The position numbers and the translations under genes are program-made. The notes beneath the pieces are model-generated. The model ran no database searches and was not told the DNA's origin. It was given only the letters and a program-made list of their open reading frames with translations. From Erythrobacter colymbi (lineage in GTDB: Bacteria; Pseudomonadota; Alphaproteobacteria; Sphingomonadales; Sphingomonadaceae): a stretch of DNA of 64,000 bases. Shown here in pieces: positions 1 through 7,344 of this stretch (position 1 is the stretch's first letter; every line of letters begins with the position of its first letter). The stretch spans positions 22,159 through 86,158 of the forward strand of contig NZ_MUYK01000012.1 in NCBI RefSeq assembly GCF_002155685.1. The letters run 5' to 3'.

Positions 1-8
1 ATCTCGTC

Positions 9-608
9 GTGCCCCCGATGGGCAATATGGCGCAGGCGAGCGGCAACGGCTCGGCCAGCGGGCAGGGCAGCGCCAATGCGCAGCTGATCGGTACGGATGC
101 GGTGACCGGCGCGCTGGCGCCCGTGGCGGGCGAGGCGCGTAGCGTCGGCGCGAATGCGGCGGGCATGGCCGTCGGCACGGCACGCGGCGCGGCGCAGAGC
201 GCGACCCTGCCTGCCCTTCCGGGCGTGCCTGCGCTCCCCGCCGCCGCGGGCGGATCGGCGGAAGGCAGCGGTTCTGCCAATGGCGAAGGCTCGGCCTCGC
301 TGTTCCAACCGGTGCTGGCGGTGGCCGGATCGGCCGCAGCCGCCGGGCAGGGCATGGCGAGCGTCACCCCCGGCATGCCGGTGACGACCGCCGACGGCGC
401 CTCGCTCGGCAAGGTGCGCGCGCTGGTCGCCAATGGCCGCGGCGAGGTCGAGCAGGTGGTCGTGCAGCAGGGCAAGGTCACCCGCACGCTGCCGGCGGGG
501 ATGTTCAGCGCCTCGGGCGATGCGCTGGTGGCGGGCGAGGCGCAGGGCGGAGCCGCTGCGGCCCCCGCTCCCGCCCACGCTCCGGCCGACAACAGCACTT
601 CGGGCTGA
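9..608 (+). CDS. Ala/Gly-rich PRC-barrel-like protein, probably 5'-partial
   Basis: The protein is very rich in Ala and Gly, with a repeated Gly-Ser-Ala-Asn/Glu pattern in its first two thirds. The last third (residues about 120-175) has the look of a PRC-barrel-like domain: a Gly-Met-Pro-Val-Thr-Thr-Ala-Asp-Gly stretch, a Gly-Lys-Val turn, a run of Val-rich strands and a Thr-Leu-Pro-Ala-Gly motif. The frame is open to the left edge of the window, so the GTG at 9 may be internal and the true start may lie outside. It sits on the chromosomal side of the tRNA-Gly fragment and is followed by two hairpins, one of them a good terminator. Codon use is strongly GC-biased. I cannot assign a precise function; a cell-surface or stress-related PRC protein is a guess. 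Confidence 0.7.
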   Translation: MPPMGNMAQASGNGSASGQGSANAQLIGTDAVTGALAPVAGEARSVGANAAGMAVGTARGAAQSATLPALPGVPALPAAAGGSAEGSGSANGEGSASLFQPVLAVAGSAAAAGQGMASVTPGMPVTTADGASLGKVRALVANGRGEVEQVVVQQGKVTRTLPAGMFSASGDALVAGEAQGGAAAAPAPAHAPADNSTSG

Positions 609-670
609 TCGCGACAGCTTCCGGCCCGCCGACCGCGCCCCGATGGTGGCGGCGGGCCTCATCCTTGAAG

Positions 671-700
671 GCGGTTGCCCCGTGCAGCCGCTTTTCTTTT
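671..700 (+). terminator. Rho-independent terminator after the left-edge gene
   Basis: The stem GCGGTTG (671-677) pairs with CAGCCGC (685-691, one G-U pair), and TTTTCTTTT follows directly. A second GC-rich hairpin (9-bp stem, 623-631 with 650-658) lies just upstream. Together they end the gene that stops at 608. Confidence 0.75.
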
Positions 701-785
701 GTCCCCGACACGCCACGCAGCACAGCCGCCGCGCGCCGCAAGGGCCCGCAGCAGCGGTATGATCCCGTCGATGTCGGAAGAATAA

Positions 786-830
786 TGGAGCGGGCGAAGG
801 GATTCGAACCCTCGACCCCAACCTTGGCAA
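786..830 (-). other. ICE attachment site: 3' half of tRNA-Gly(GCC)
   Basis: Read on the minus strand, this is the 3' part of a tRNA-Gly: TTGCCAA anticodon loop, GGTTG stem side, variable loop, T-arm with GGTTCGAATCC, and acceptor end CGCCCGCTCCA including the encoded CCA. The 5' half that should follow at positions above 830 is missing and replaced by unrelated sequence. The break falls at the anticodon loop, a common crossover site for tyrosine recombinases. The chromosome is to the left and the integrase to the right, so this is the attachment junction carrying the displaced 3' fragment; the intact tRNA is expected at the far end. Confidence 0.85.
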
Positions 831-957
831 GAAGACCGACGGGCTTTTCTCCAGTACGCTCCACATCGCTATACCACGATAGAAGCTCGATATATCTAGC
901 ATTCCAGTTTTCCTTAATGCGATCAGGATGCCTGAAATGGACTTGCATCTGCTGACA

Positions 958-999
958 ATTTGGTGACAAAAGGTTCGGCAGAGAATTTTGTCACCAAAT
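958..999. repeat. Perfect 14-bp inverted repeat before the integrase
   Basis: ATTTGGTGACAAAA (958-971) and TTTTGTCACCAAAT (986-999) are exact reverse complements, separated by 14 bases. The right arm ends one base before the AGGAG ribosome site of the integrase gene. It is a candidate operator or integrase/excisionase arm site, or a hairpin in the leader of the integrase mRNA. There is no T-tract, so it is not a simple terminator. Confidence 0.8.
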
Positions 1000-1010
1000 G
1001 AGGAGTGGGG

Positions 1011-2276
1011 ATGACTCCGGTCAAGCTAAACAAGCGCTGCGTCGATAGCCTGCTTCCGCCCTCCAAGGGGCAAGCGGTTCTCTGGGATACCGAGGTACGC
1101 GGCTATGGCGTACGTGTCCTTCCGTCGGGCACAAAGACCTTCATCCTCCAGTATCGCAACCCAGAGGGAATTCAGCGCCGCATCAATATTGGCCGATACG
1201 GCGTCCTTACCGTCGATCAGGCGCGCGATCAGGCCAAGCTGTTCCTGGCCTCCGTGATCAAGGGAGAAGATCCGGCTGATGAAACACGTCGTGCGCGCAA
1301 AGGCATGACGGTCGCGGAGATGTGCGAATGGTATCTGGCCGAAGCGCGGGCCGGGAACATCTTGGGACGACTGAACCGACCGATAAAGGCATCGTCCCTT
1401 GATATGGACGAGAGCCGTATCAAGACGCACATAATCCCACTCCTCGGAAAGCGCGTGGTGGCGCAGCTGAGCGTCGCCGATGTCGAGCAAATGCAGTCCG
1501 ATGTTAAGAACGGGAAAACCGCTAAAGCTCGGACCGGTGGTCGTGGCGGACAGGCGACCGGGGGAGCTGGTGTAGCCTCGCGATGCCTGGGCACGCTTCA
1601 AGCGATCATAGGGCATGCCAAGCACAAGGGGTTGCTGGCGGCCCATCCAACCCAAGGTGCGAAAAAGCTGGCCAGCGCAAAGCGGACCCGACGGCTGAGC
1701 GTCGCCGAGATTGAGACGCTGGGTAAGGCAATCGCGTTTGCCGAGCGAAACCACGAAAATCCTGTGGCGCTGGCCGTTCTGAAGACGCTTCTGCTAACCG
1801 GTTATCGCCGGGAAGAAGCCCAAGCCATGCAGAGGTCCTGGGTTAACGCTGCGGGAGGCTTCATCAGTTTCCCGGACACCAAAGGCGGTGCGCAAGTCCG
1901 TGCCATTGGCCCTGCGGCCCTGAAGATCGTCCTGAGCCAGCCAGAAATGCTCGGCAATCCTTATGTCTTCGCATCAGAAACCGGGGCCGGGCCATATACT
2001 GCTGTGAGTTCCTGTCTTGACCGTGTTTGCAAGCTCGCCGGGATTTCGGGCGTCACGCCCCATACCCTTCGGCATACGTTCGGAAGCATCGCAGGCGAAC
2101 TGGGTTTTTCGGAACTGACAATCCGCGCTATGCTCGGTCACGCTTCGCAAAACGTGACGCAAGACTATATCCATATCGACGAAGCGCTGAAGCTGGCTGT
2201 TCAAAGGACATCGGATGAAATTGCGCGTCTACTCGACTTGGGGACAAAACGTCTTGCAATGATGTCCTATCCATAA
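1011..2276 (+). CDS. int: Tyrosine-type site-specific integrase (DUF4102 N-terminus)
   Basis: This is the integrase expected to insert the ICE into the tRNA-Gly gene. The N-terminus (about residues 5-90) matches the DUF4102 arm-binding domain found in P4-like integrases (VLWDTEVRGYGVRV, YRNPEG, IGRYG). A core-binding domain follows and then the catalytic domain, with the tetrad visible as Arg in LLLTGYRREEA, HTLRHT, GHAS and the nucleophile Tyr in DYIHID. The length (421-423 residues) is normal. ATG at 1011 is preferred over the in-frame GTG at 1005 because AGGAG at 1001-1005 then sits five bases upstream. The gene reads away from the attachment site, the usual arrangement. No excisionase gene is obvious beside it. 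Confidence 0.93.
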   Translation: MTPVKLNKRCVDSLLPPSKGQAVLWDTEVRGYGVRVLPSGTKTFILQYRNPEGIQRRINIGRYGVLTVDQARDQAKLFLASVIKGEDPADETRRARKGMTVAEMCEWYLAEARAGNILGRLNRPIKASSLDMDESRIKTHIIPLLGKRVVAQLSVADVEQMQSDVKNGKTAKARTGGRGGQATGGAGVASRCLGTLQAIIGHAKHKGLLAAHPTQGAKKLASAKRTRRLSVAEIETLGKAIAFAERNHENPVALAVLKTLLLTGYRREEAQAMQRSWVNAAGGFISFPDTKGGAQVRAIGPAALKIVLSQPEMLGNPYVFASETGAGPYTAVSSCLDRVCKLAGISGVTPHTLRHTFGSIAGELGFSELTIRAMLGHASQNVTQDYIHIDEALKLAVQRTSDEIARLLDLGTKRLAMMSYP

Positions 2277-2444
2277 CCAGCGCCTTGTCCCGATCCTTGT
2301 TGGGACTGCCACCGGCTAGCTGCATCGAGACTCCCGGCGCCCAGTCCATACAAAGACCGGCGCCGTGTCGATGTCGCCGGTTACTATAAAATCTGCTTCG
2401 GGTGTGGCACTCAACACTCATGGTTGACATATCGGGGGCATTGC

Positions 2445-3392
2445 GTGTCGGGGACAGACTGGAAAAGCTTCGCTGATCAGCTGCAGATTCTGAAGGATCG
2501 CGGCTTGACGGTGGGGGATGATACCCGAGCGATCAGTTACCTCGAGAAGATCGGCTATTATTGCCTTAGTGGCTATTGGTATCCGTTTCGCTCGCCAAAA
2601 GCACAGCCCGTCGGCCTGGTGTTCCGGGAAGACCATTTCCTTCCTGGCTCAACATTCGAGGACGCTGTTGCGCTCTACGCCTTCGATCGCAAGCTGCGGC
2701 TCCTGGCGCTCGATGCGCTGGAACGGATCGAACGAGCCATCCGGGTCGACGTAGCCCACCTGCTGGGCAGGCTCGACTGCTTCGCGCAGTACGACCCCGC
2801 CCTACTGCACGGCAATTTTGCTCGCAGGGCAATTCCGAAGGGCTACAACGCGGGAAAGACTGAACACCAGCTCTGGCTCGATCACCAGGACAAGCTGATT
2901 CACCGTAGCCGGAAGCAGCATTTCGTTGCCCACAACATGAACAAGCACGGGCGCTTGCCGATCTGGGTGGCGATCGAGATCTGGGATTTCGGCGCCCTTT
3001 CGCGGCTCTTTGCCGGCATGAACGTAAAGGACCAGGATGTCATTGCGGCCAGCTACGGTCTGGGGACGGGACGCGAACTGGAGAAATGGTTGCGAAGTCT
3101 GAGCTATCTTCGCAACGTCGCAGCGCACCATAGTCGCATGTGGAATGTGAACGTGTTGGAGCTGTCGCCGGTGCCACAGTTCGACCAGAACTGGCAGTCG
3201 CTCGCCAATGCGCGCCCCTTCATGTACTTTTGCATCATGCGGTTTCTGCTGGCGCGGATCAGTCCGAATTCCAGCTGGGGTGAGCGGTTCAAGGCTTTGA
3301 TGGCGGAGTTCCCCGAACCTGCAAACAAGGCCGTGACGGCCGCCGATTTCGGGTTGGTTGCAGGCTGGGAGGGATGGCCGCTTTGGGCCTAG
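2445..3392 (+). CDS. Abi_2 family (AbiD/AbiF-like) abortive infection protein
   Basis: The protein has the Abi_2 pattern: an N-terminal YLEKIGYYCLSGYWYPF segment (about residues 30-50 of the mature frame), a helical ALYAFDRKLRLLALDALERIE stretch, and LPIWVAIEIWDFGALSRLF in the middle. Near the C-terminus, LRNVAAHHSR carries an intact HEPN R-x4-H ribonuclease-type motif. Abi_2 proteins act in phage-abortive infection and are thought to be RNA-cleaving HEPN toxins; related AbiF proteins are reported to be held in check by a small RNA. A matching hairpin RNA lies on the opposite strand directly after this gene. GTG at 2445 (GGGGG upstream) is my start choice; an in-frame TTG at 2424 is possible. 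A TATAAA box is present at 2385-2390. Confidence 0.85.
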   Translation: MSGTDWKSFADQLQILKDRGLTVGDDTRAISYLEKIGYYCLSGYWYPFRSPKAQPVGLVFREDHFLPGSTFEDAVALYAFDRKLRLLALDALERIERAIRVDVAHLLGRLDCFAQYDPALLHGNFARRAIPKGYNAGKTEHQLWLDHQDKLIHRSRKQHFVAHNMNKHGRLPIWVAIEIWDFGALSRLFAGMNVKDQDVIAASYGLGTGRELEKWLRSLSYLRNVAAHHSRMWNVNVLELSPVPQFDQNWQSLANARPFMYFCIMRFLLARISPNSSWGERFKALMAEFPEPANKAVTAADFGLVAGWEGWPLWA

Positions 3393-3403
3393 ACCATCCC
3401 CAC

Positions 3404-3459
3404 AAAAGAAAACCGGCACGTACACATCGCTGTGCAGAGGTGCCGGTCATATTGTGACC
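3404..3459 (-). ncRNA. Probable abiF-type small RNA, antisense strand, 3' of the abi gene
   Basis: On the minus strand the RNA would fold as ACCGGCAC (3447-3440), a CUC bulge, UGCACA (3436-3431), a GCGA tetraloop (3430-3427), UGUGUA (3426-3421), one unpaired C, and GUGCCGGU (3419-3412): 14 base pairs capped by a GNRA loop. UUUUCUUUU follows at once (3412-3404), so it is also its own terminator. A smaller GGUCA/UGACC stem-loop (3459-3445) overlaps its 5' side. A good promoter lies just upstream at 3461-3488. The conserved abiF RNA motif known from comparative genomics is a short hairpin RNA with stable tetraloops near Abi_2 genes, which fits well. The family call is from memory and needs a covariance-model search. 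Confidence 0.7.
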
Positions 3460-3460
3460 A

Positions 3461-3488
3461 TATATATCCATACGAACGCGTTTGTCAA
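3461..3488 (-). promoter_or_regulatory. Sigma-70-type promoter for the small RNA
   Basis: On the minus strand a perfect TTGACA (3488-3483) is followed, after 16 bases, by TATATA (3466-3461). The predicted start falls near 3459-3452, right at the first stem of the predicted RNA, and no open reading frame of use begins there. It therefore drives a non-coding transcript toward the 3' end of the abi gene. Confidence 0.7.
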
Positions 3489-3634
3489 TGAGAGACATTC
3501 ACGGCACTGCCCCAGGCACTAGCTGAATCGGAGCGATTCTCGCCGTGGCGCGCTCAGATCAAGGCCTGCGGCACGGCGCCAGCCTGAGGCCAAGCTTCAC
3601 CCAATGCGCTCTTGCGACGACTATATATCAGACC

Positions 3635-4042
3635 CTACAAATCGAGCTCAACCCCTGTGTGCTGCTCGATCTTCTTCTTCACCAAGCCCTTGGCGAGCGC
3701 CTTCAGGAGATCGAGACTGAAGCCGCCAGCCTTCTTTGCGCCGGCCTTTGTCTCACGCCAGATGGAGGGATCACGGATGGTGTCGAGGAAGTCATGCCCG
3801 GCCCATGTAATCTGGCCAATCTGCCAAGCCGCGCCTGATAGCTTCGCTTTTATGGTAATGAGACCAGCATTGTCGAGCAGGTCCAGGTGATACTCCAATA
3901 GTTCTGCCTGCTCGCGCGGCAGCTTGCCTTCGCTGCTCTCGCCCAAAACCTCAGCGATCTCCGGGGTCAAAAGATCAAACGAGCGTCGTCCGTCTTCGAT
4001 CTGCAAGAGCAGATCCCGGATGAGGTCCATGTTGCGCTTCAT
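3635..4042 (-). CDS. DUF2513 domain-containing protein
   Basis: The 135-residue product begins MKRNMDLIRDLLLQIE, the signature start of DUF2513 proteins. It continues with a winged-helix-like region (YHLDLLDNAGLITIKA, about residues 54-70) and the typical ITWAGHDFLDTIRD segment, and ends in a Lys-rich helix. DUF2513 proteins are small and frequent on phages and mobile elements; their role is unknown, though the fold suggests a DNA-binding or regulatory part. The start at 4042 is chosen because the family begins with MKR; the frame runs further upstream without homology. It is convergent with the abi gene and its small RNA, and lies downstream of another minus-strand gene. Confidence 0.8.
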   Translation of the reverse strand: MKRNMDLIRDLLLQIEDGRRSFDLLTPEIAEVLGESSEGKLPREQAELLEYHLDLLDNAGLITIKAKLSGAAWQIGQITWAGHDFLDTIRDPSIWRETKAGAKKAGGFSLDLLKALAKGLVKKKIEQHTGVELDL

Positions 4043-4132
4043 GGCCCGGACCATACTGCAAACACAGCGGAAGGACAGCGAACTGTTCGACCGGCAATGA
4101 CTGATCGCCATAATCGCCCGCACTGTGCGCGG

Positions 4133-4753
4133 TCAGCTGTGAGCGAGCTGATAGCGGCCATTCTTGCGGGCACCGACAAAGCGCAAAAGACCGCAGCCGC
4201 ACAGACCCGCAAGATCGCGTCGCGCGGACTTGATGCTCACCTGCCAGTGTGCCGCGATCTCGCGGGCTTTGACCGGATGACCCTTGCCGACTCGGTCGAG
4301 CACCCAGCGTTGGCGCTCATTGAGGCCCAAACTTATTGGGTCATTTCCAGGGACATTTCCAAGGTCATTTATAGGGTCAGAATTCGGTCGATGCTTGCCC
4401 AACGGCCGCTCATTGCCGTGTTCATGTGCCCACGATGTTCCCCCGCGCAACCATTCGGATGACTCGGCGAGTCTGGATTGCTGGCTTTCGATGATGCCGA
4501 GAACGAACGCTCGAATAACGGGAGACGTCGCAACCAAGCGCAGAAAGAATAGCGTGTCGGGGCCATGTTGCCCGGCCATCCAATGTTTTGCGGACCGCTC
4601 ACTGGCATGGGTCAGGCGCATCAATTGCTTCACGGCACGATGCGTGTCCCCATGTTCCTTGCGCAGCAAATTGGCGATGGTCTCGGCAAAGGCTTGGCGA
4701 CTGGCGAGCGCACCCTCCCAAGCTGGCAACTTCCTGCCCTTTTTCGGCAACAT
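4133..4753 (-). CDS. Putative DNA-binding regulator with C-terminal winged helix
   Basis: The 206-residue product has an N-terminal helical part (LPAWEGALASRQAFAETIANLL, then THASERSAKHWMAG) resembling a regulator or phage-type helix-turn-helix that binds next to its own gene. A C-terminal segment (WVLDRVGKGHPVKAREIAAHW then SIKSARRDLAGL) reads as a DeoR/MarR-like winged helix. The start at 4753 follows AAAGGA with suitable spacing. It is divergent from the serine recombinase gene, sharing a 120-bp promoter region, so control of the recombinase cassette is a reasonable guess. I do not recognise a named family. Confidence 0.7.
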   Translation of the reverse strand: MLPKKGRKLPAWEGALASRQAFAETIANLLRKEHGDTHRAVKQLMRLTHASERSAKHWMAGQHGPDTLFFLRLVATSPVIRAFVLGIIESQQSRLAESSEWLRGGTSWAHEHGNERPLGKHRPNSDPINDLGNVPGNDPISLGLNERQRWVLDRVGKGHPVKAREIAAHWQVSIKSARRDLAGLCGCGLLRFVGARKNGRYQLAHS

Positions 4754-4873
4754 CTTCCGGTCCTTTCCCACATATACTGTTGAGAGTGCGGGAATGCCGG
4801 AGCGGTCCGTAGTTCGCGCTGCAGCGGTTGGCCGCCCTGGCCACTGCAGTTCGGGTTTCGAAAGGGGCGAGCA

Positions 4874-6445
4874 TTGCCGGGATGGGATAAAGACGAGGCA
4901 CCGGGCGATGCAGAACAGAGGCCAACCGTGCGCGCGGCGGAATATGTTCGGATGTCCACGGACCACCAGAAATACTCGACCGAGAATCAGGCCGATGCGA
5001 TCCGACACTACGCCGCGTCTCGCGGCATAGAGATTGTCAGGACCTATGCTGACGACGGCAAAAGCGGTCTATCGATCGACGGTCGCGCTTCTCTGCAGCG
5101 CCTGATTGCCGACGTCGAATCCGGCGTCGCCGATTTCCAGATGATCCTCGTTTATGATGTCAGCCGCTGGGGCCGTTTCCAGGACGCCGATGAGAGCGCC
5201 TACTACGAGTACATCTGCCGCCGCTCCGGAATTCAGATCGCCTATTGCGCCGAACAGTTCGAGAATGACGGGTCGCCCATGAGCACCATGTTCAAGGGCT
5301 TCAAGCGCGCCATGGCTGGCGAATACAGCCGGGAGCTTTCGGTAAAGGTCTTCGCCGGCCAGGGGCGGCTCATCGAAAAGGGTTATCGACAAGGCGGTCC
5401 CGCTGGCTTCGGCCTGCGTCGGACACTGATCGATGAGCACGGCAACGTCAAAGCGGTCCTCTGCCGCGGCGAACAAAAGAGCCTCCAGACCGATCGGGTC
5501 ATCCTGACACCGGGCCCGCCCGAAGAGATTGACGTGGTTCGCGAGGTCTATCGGAGCTTCGTTCATGAAGGACGCTCCGAACGCGAGATCGCCGAGGACC
5601 TTAATGCTCGAGGTGTTCTATCCGACCTCGAACGCCCTTGGACACGCGGCACCGTCCATCAGCTGCTGATCAACGAGAAATACGTCGGCGACAATGTCTG
5701 GAATCGGCGGTCGTTCAAACTGAAGAAGAAGCGGGTCCGCAACGCTCCCGACATGTGGATCCGGTCGGAGGGAGCATTCGAGGGAATCGTTGAACGCGAC
5801 CTGTTCGAGGCAGCTCATTCGATCATCACGGCACGCTCGTTCCGCCTGACGGACGAGGAAATGCTCCAAGCGCTGCGAGGCCTCTACGCCAGCAAGGGTC
5901 TGCTGTCGGGCATTATTATCGACGAATGCGAGGGATTGCCGTCAAGCAGCGCCTATAGCTCCCGGTTTGGCAGCCTGCTGCGCGCATACAGTCTGGTCGG
6001 CTTCTCGCCTGAACGGGACTATCGCTATATCGCGATCAACAAGGCCCTGCGCCGCCTCCATCCGGATATCGTTCGTGAAATCTTGGCTGGCCTCCACGCG
6101 CAGGGGAGCGATGCGTTTCAGGATCTTGCCAGTGACAGCATCCGGGTGAACGGCGAGTTCAGCCTTGCAATCGTTCTGGTGCGCTGCACGCCAACGCCGA
6201 CCGGCTTGCTGCGCTGGAAGATACGTTTCGACACGAGCCAGCTTGCCGACATCACCGTGGTCGTGCGGATGGACATGCACAACCGTGCGCCATTCGATTA
6301 CTACCTGTTCCCGAGGATCGACGTCACCAGCGAACGGCTGCGTCTCGCCGAGGACAACGATCTGCACCTCGATGCCTATCGCTTCGATACGCTCGATTTC
6401 TTTTACGACATTTCGGCGCCCGTCGCCATTCCGGAGGCTGCGTAA
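4874..6445 (+). CDS. Large serine recombinase
   Basis: The N-terminal resolvase domain begins AAEYVRMSTDHQKYS, whose Ser (about residue 28) is the predicted nucleophile. LVYDVSRWGR and the FKRAMAGEYSRELS helix follow, typical of large serine recombinases. A recombinase domain (GGPAGFGLRR, about 175-190, and TVHQLLINEKYVGDNVWNRR, about 260-280) comes next. The C-terminal third lacks an obvious zinc ribbon. At 523 residues it is of usual length. The TTG at 4874 has AAAGGGG upstream; GTG at 4928 with AGAGG is an alternative start. Its stop codon overlaps the ATG of the following ParB-like gene (TAATG), and two ParB-like proteins follow, so the three form a coupled cassette. Confidence 0.9.
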   Translation: MPGWDKDEAPGDAEQRPTVRAAEYVRMSTDHQKYSTENQADAIRHYAASRGIEIVRTYADDGKSGLSIDGRASLQRLIADVESGVADFQMILVYDVSRWGRFQDADESAYYEYICRRSGIQIAYCAEQFENDGSPMSTMFKGFKRAMAGEYSRELSVKVFAGQGRLIEKGYRQGGPAGFGLRRTLIDEHGNVKAVLCRGEQKSLQTDRVILTPGPPEEIDVVREVYRSFVHEGRSEREIAEDLNARGVLSDLERPWTRGTVHQLLINEKYVGDNVWNRRSFKLKKKRVRNAPDMWIRSEGAFEGIVERDLFEAAHSIITARSFRLTDEEMLQALRGLYASKGLLSGIIIDECEGLPSSSAYSSRFGSLLRAYSLVGFSPERDYRYIAINKALRRLHPDIVREILAGLHAQGSDAFQDLASDSIRVNGEFSLAIVLVRCTPTPTGLLRWKIRFDTSQLADITVVVRMDMHNRAPFDYYLFPRIDVTSERLRLAEDNDLHLDAYRFDTLDFFYDISAPVAIPEAA

Positions 6446-7344
6446 TGCCTGTCGTGCGCCCACAGCAAATCGAGATGATCCCGGTTGCCAAGATCACGGT
6501 TCTCAACCCGCGCTCGCGAAACAAGCGTCAGCACCGCGAGATCGTGAACAACATTGAGTCGATCGGATTGAAGCGACCGATCACGGTCAGTCGACATCAT
6601 GGTCCGGGTGGCCCTCGCTATGATCTCGTCTGCGGGGAAGGCCGGCTCGAAGCATTCCTGATGCTAGGGCAGACCGAAATCCCCGCGGTCGTCATCGAGG
6701 CGAGCGAGAGCGATTGCCTAGTGATGAGTCTGGTCGAGAACATCGCTCGCCGCACCCCGCGCCCGATAGATGTGATGCGCGAGATCGGTGCGCTGCGTGA
6801 GCGCGGCTACAATGAGACGGAAATCGGCCAGAAAATCGGGGTCAGCAGTTCGTGGGTCAGCATGATCGTTTCACTTCTGGAGCGCGGCGAGGAGCGGCTC
6901 GTTGCCGCAGTGGAAACTGGCCTCATCCCGATCAGCCTGGCGATGGAAATCTCGCGGGCAGAGTCCGAGGAAGCGCAGAACCTGCTGCTCGACGCTTATG
7001 AGACGGGCAAGCTGCGCGGCAAAAAGCTGGCTTCTGTGAGAAGGCTGCTCGAGCTGCGAATGCGCGGGCAGAACAAGTCGATGCCGTCAGGCAAGCTGGG
7101 CAGACGATCCGCCAATCGGAAACTGACCGCGAGCGACCTCATGCAGGTTTATCAGCGAGAGGCCGAGAAGCAGCGTCTGCTCGTTAAGAAGTCCGATTTC
7201 ACGCAAACCCGGCTGCTGTTCATCGTCGAGGCCATCAAGGATCTGCTTGGCGACGAAGGGTTTCTGACCTTGCTCCGTGCCGAGGGGCTGGAGACGATGC
7301 CGCGCGCCCTGGCCATGAGAATTGCGGGCGAAACCGATGACTGA
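6445..7344 (+). CDS. ParB/RepB-like protein, first of a pair
   Basis: A ParB N-terminal (nuclease-fold) domain is seen in MIPVAKITVLNPRSRNK, with CGEGRLEAFLMLGQ as the C-E/G-E-R box (about residues 66-80) and VMSLVENIARR. A KorB-like helix-turn-helix follows (YNETEIGQKIGVSSSWVSMIV, about 125-145). The C-terminal part is helical and basic, like the RepB C-terminal domain. It begins at the stop of the recombinase and its end overlaps the next ParB-like gene by eight bases. There is no ParA partner nearby, so classical partition is doubtful; it may act as DNA-binding or CTP-clamp accessory of the recombinase. Confidence 0.85.
   Translation: MPVVRPQQIEMIPVAKITVLNPRSRNKRQHREIVNNIESIGLKRPITVSRHHGPGGPRYDLVCGEGRLEAFLMLGQTEIPAVVIEASESDCLVMSLVENIARRTPRPIDVMREIGALRERGYNETEIGQKIGVSSSWVSMIVSLLERGEERLVAAVETGLIPISLAMEISRAESEEAQNLLLDAYETGKLRGKKLASVRRLLELRMRGQNKSMPSGKLGRRSANRKLTASDLMQVYQREAEKQRLLVKKSDFTQTRLLFIVEAIKDLLGDEGFLTLLRAEGLETMPRALAMRIAGETDD

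Noticed and set aside
786..870. A complete tRNA gene at the left end
   Set aside because: The D-arm and the 5' half of the acceptor and anticodon stems are missing, so it is only a 3' fragment.
505..969. Minus-strand frame over the left-edge gene and the tRNA fragment
   Set aside because: It runs through the terminator and the tRNA-Gly remnant and has no homology-like pattern.
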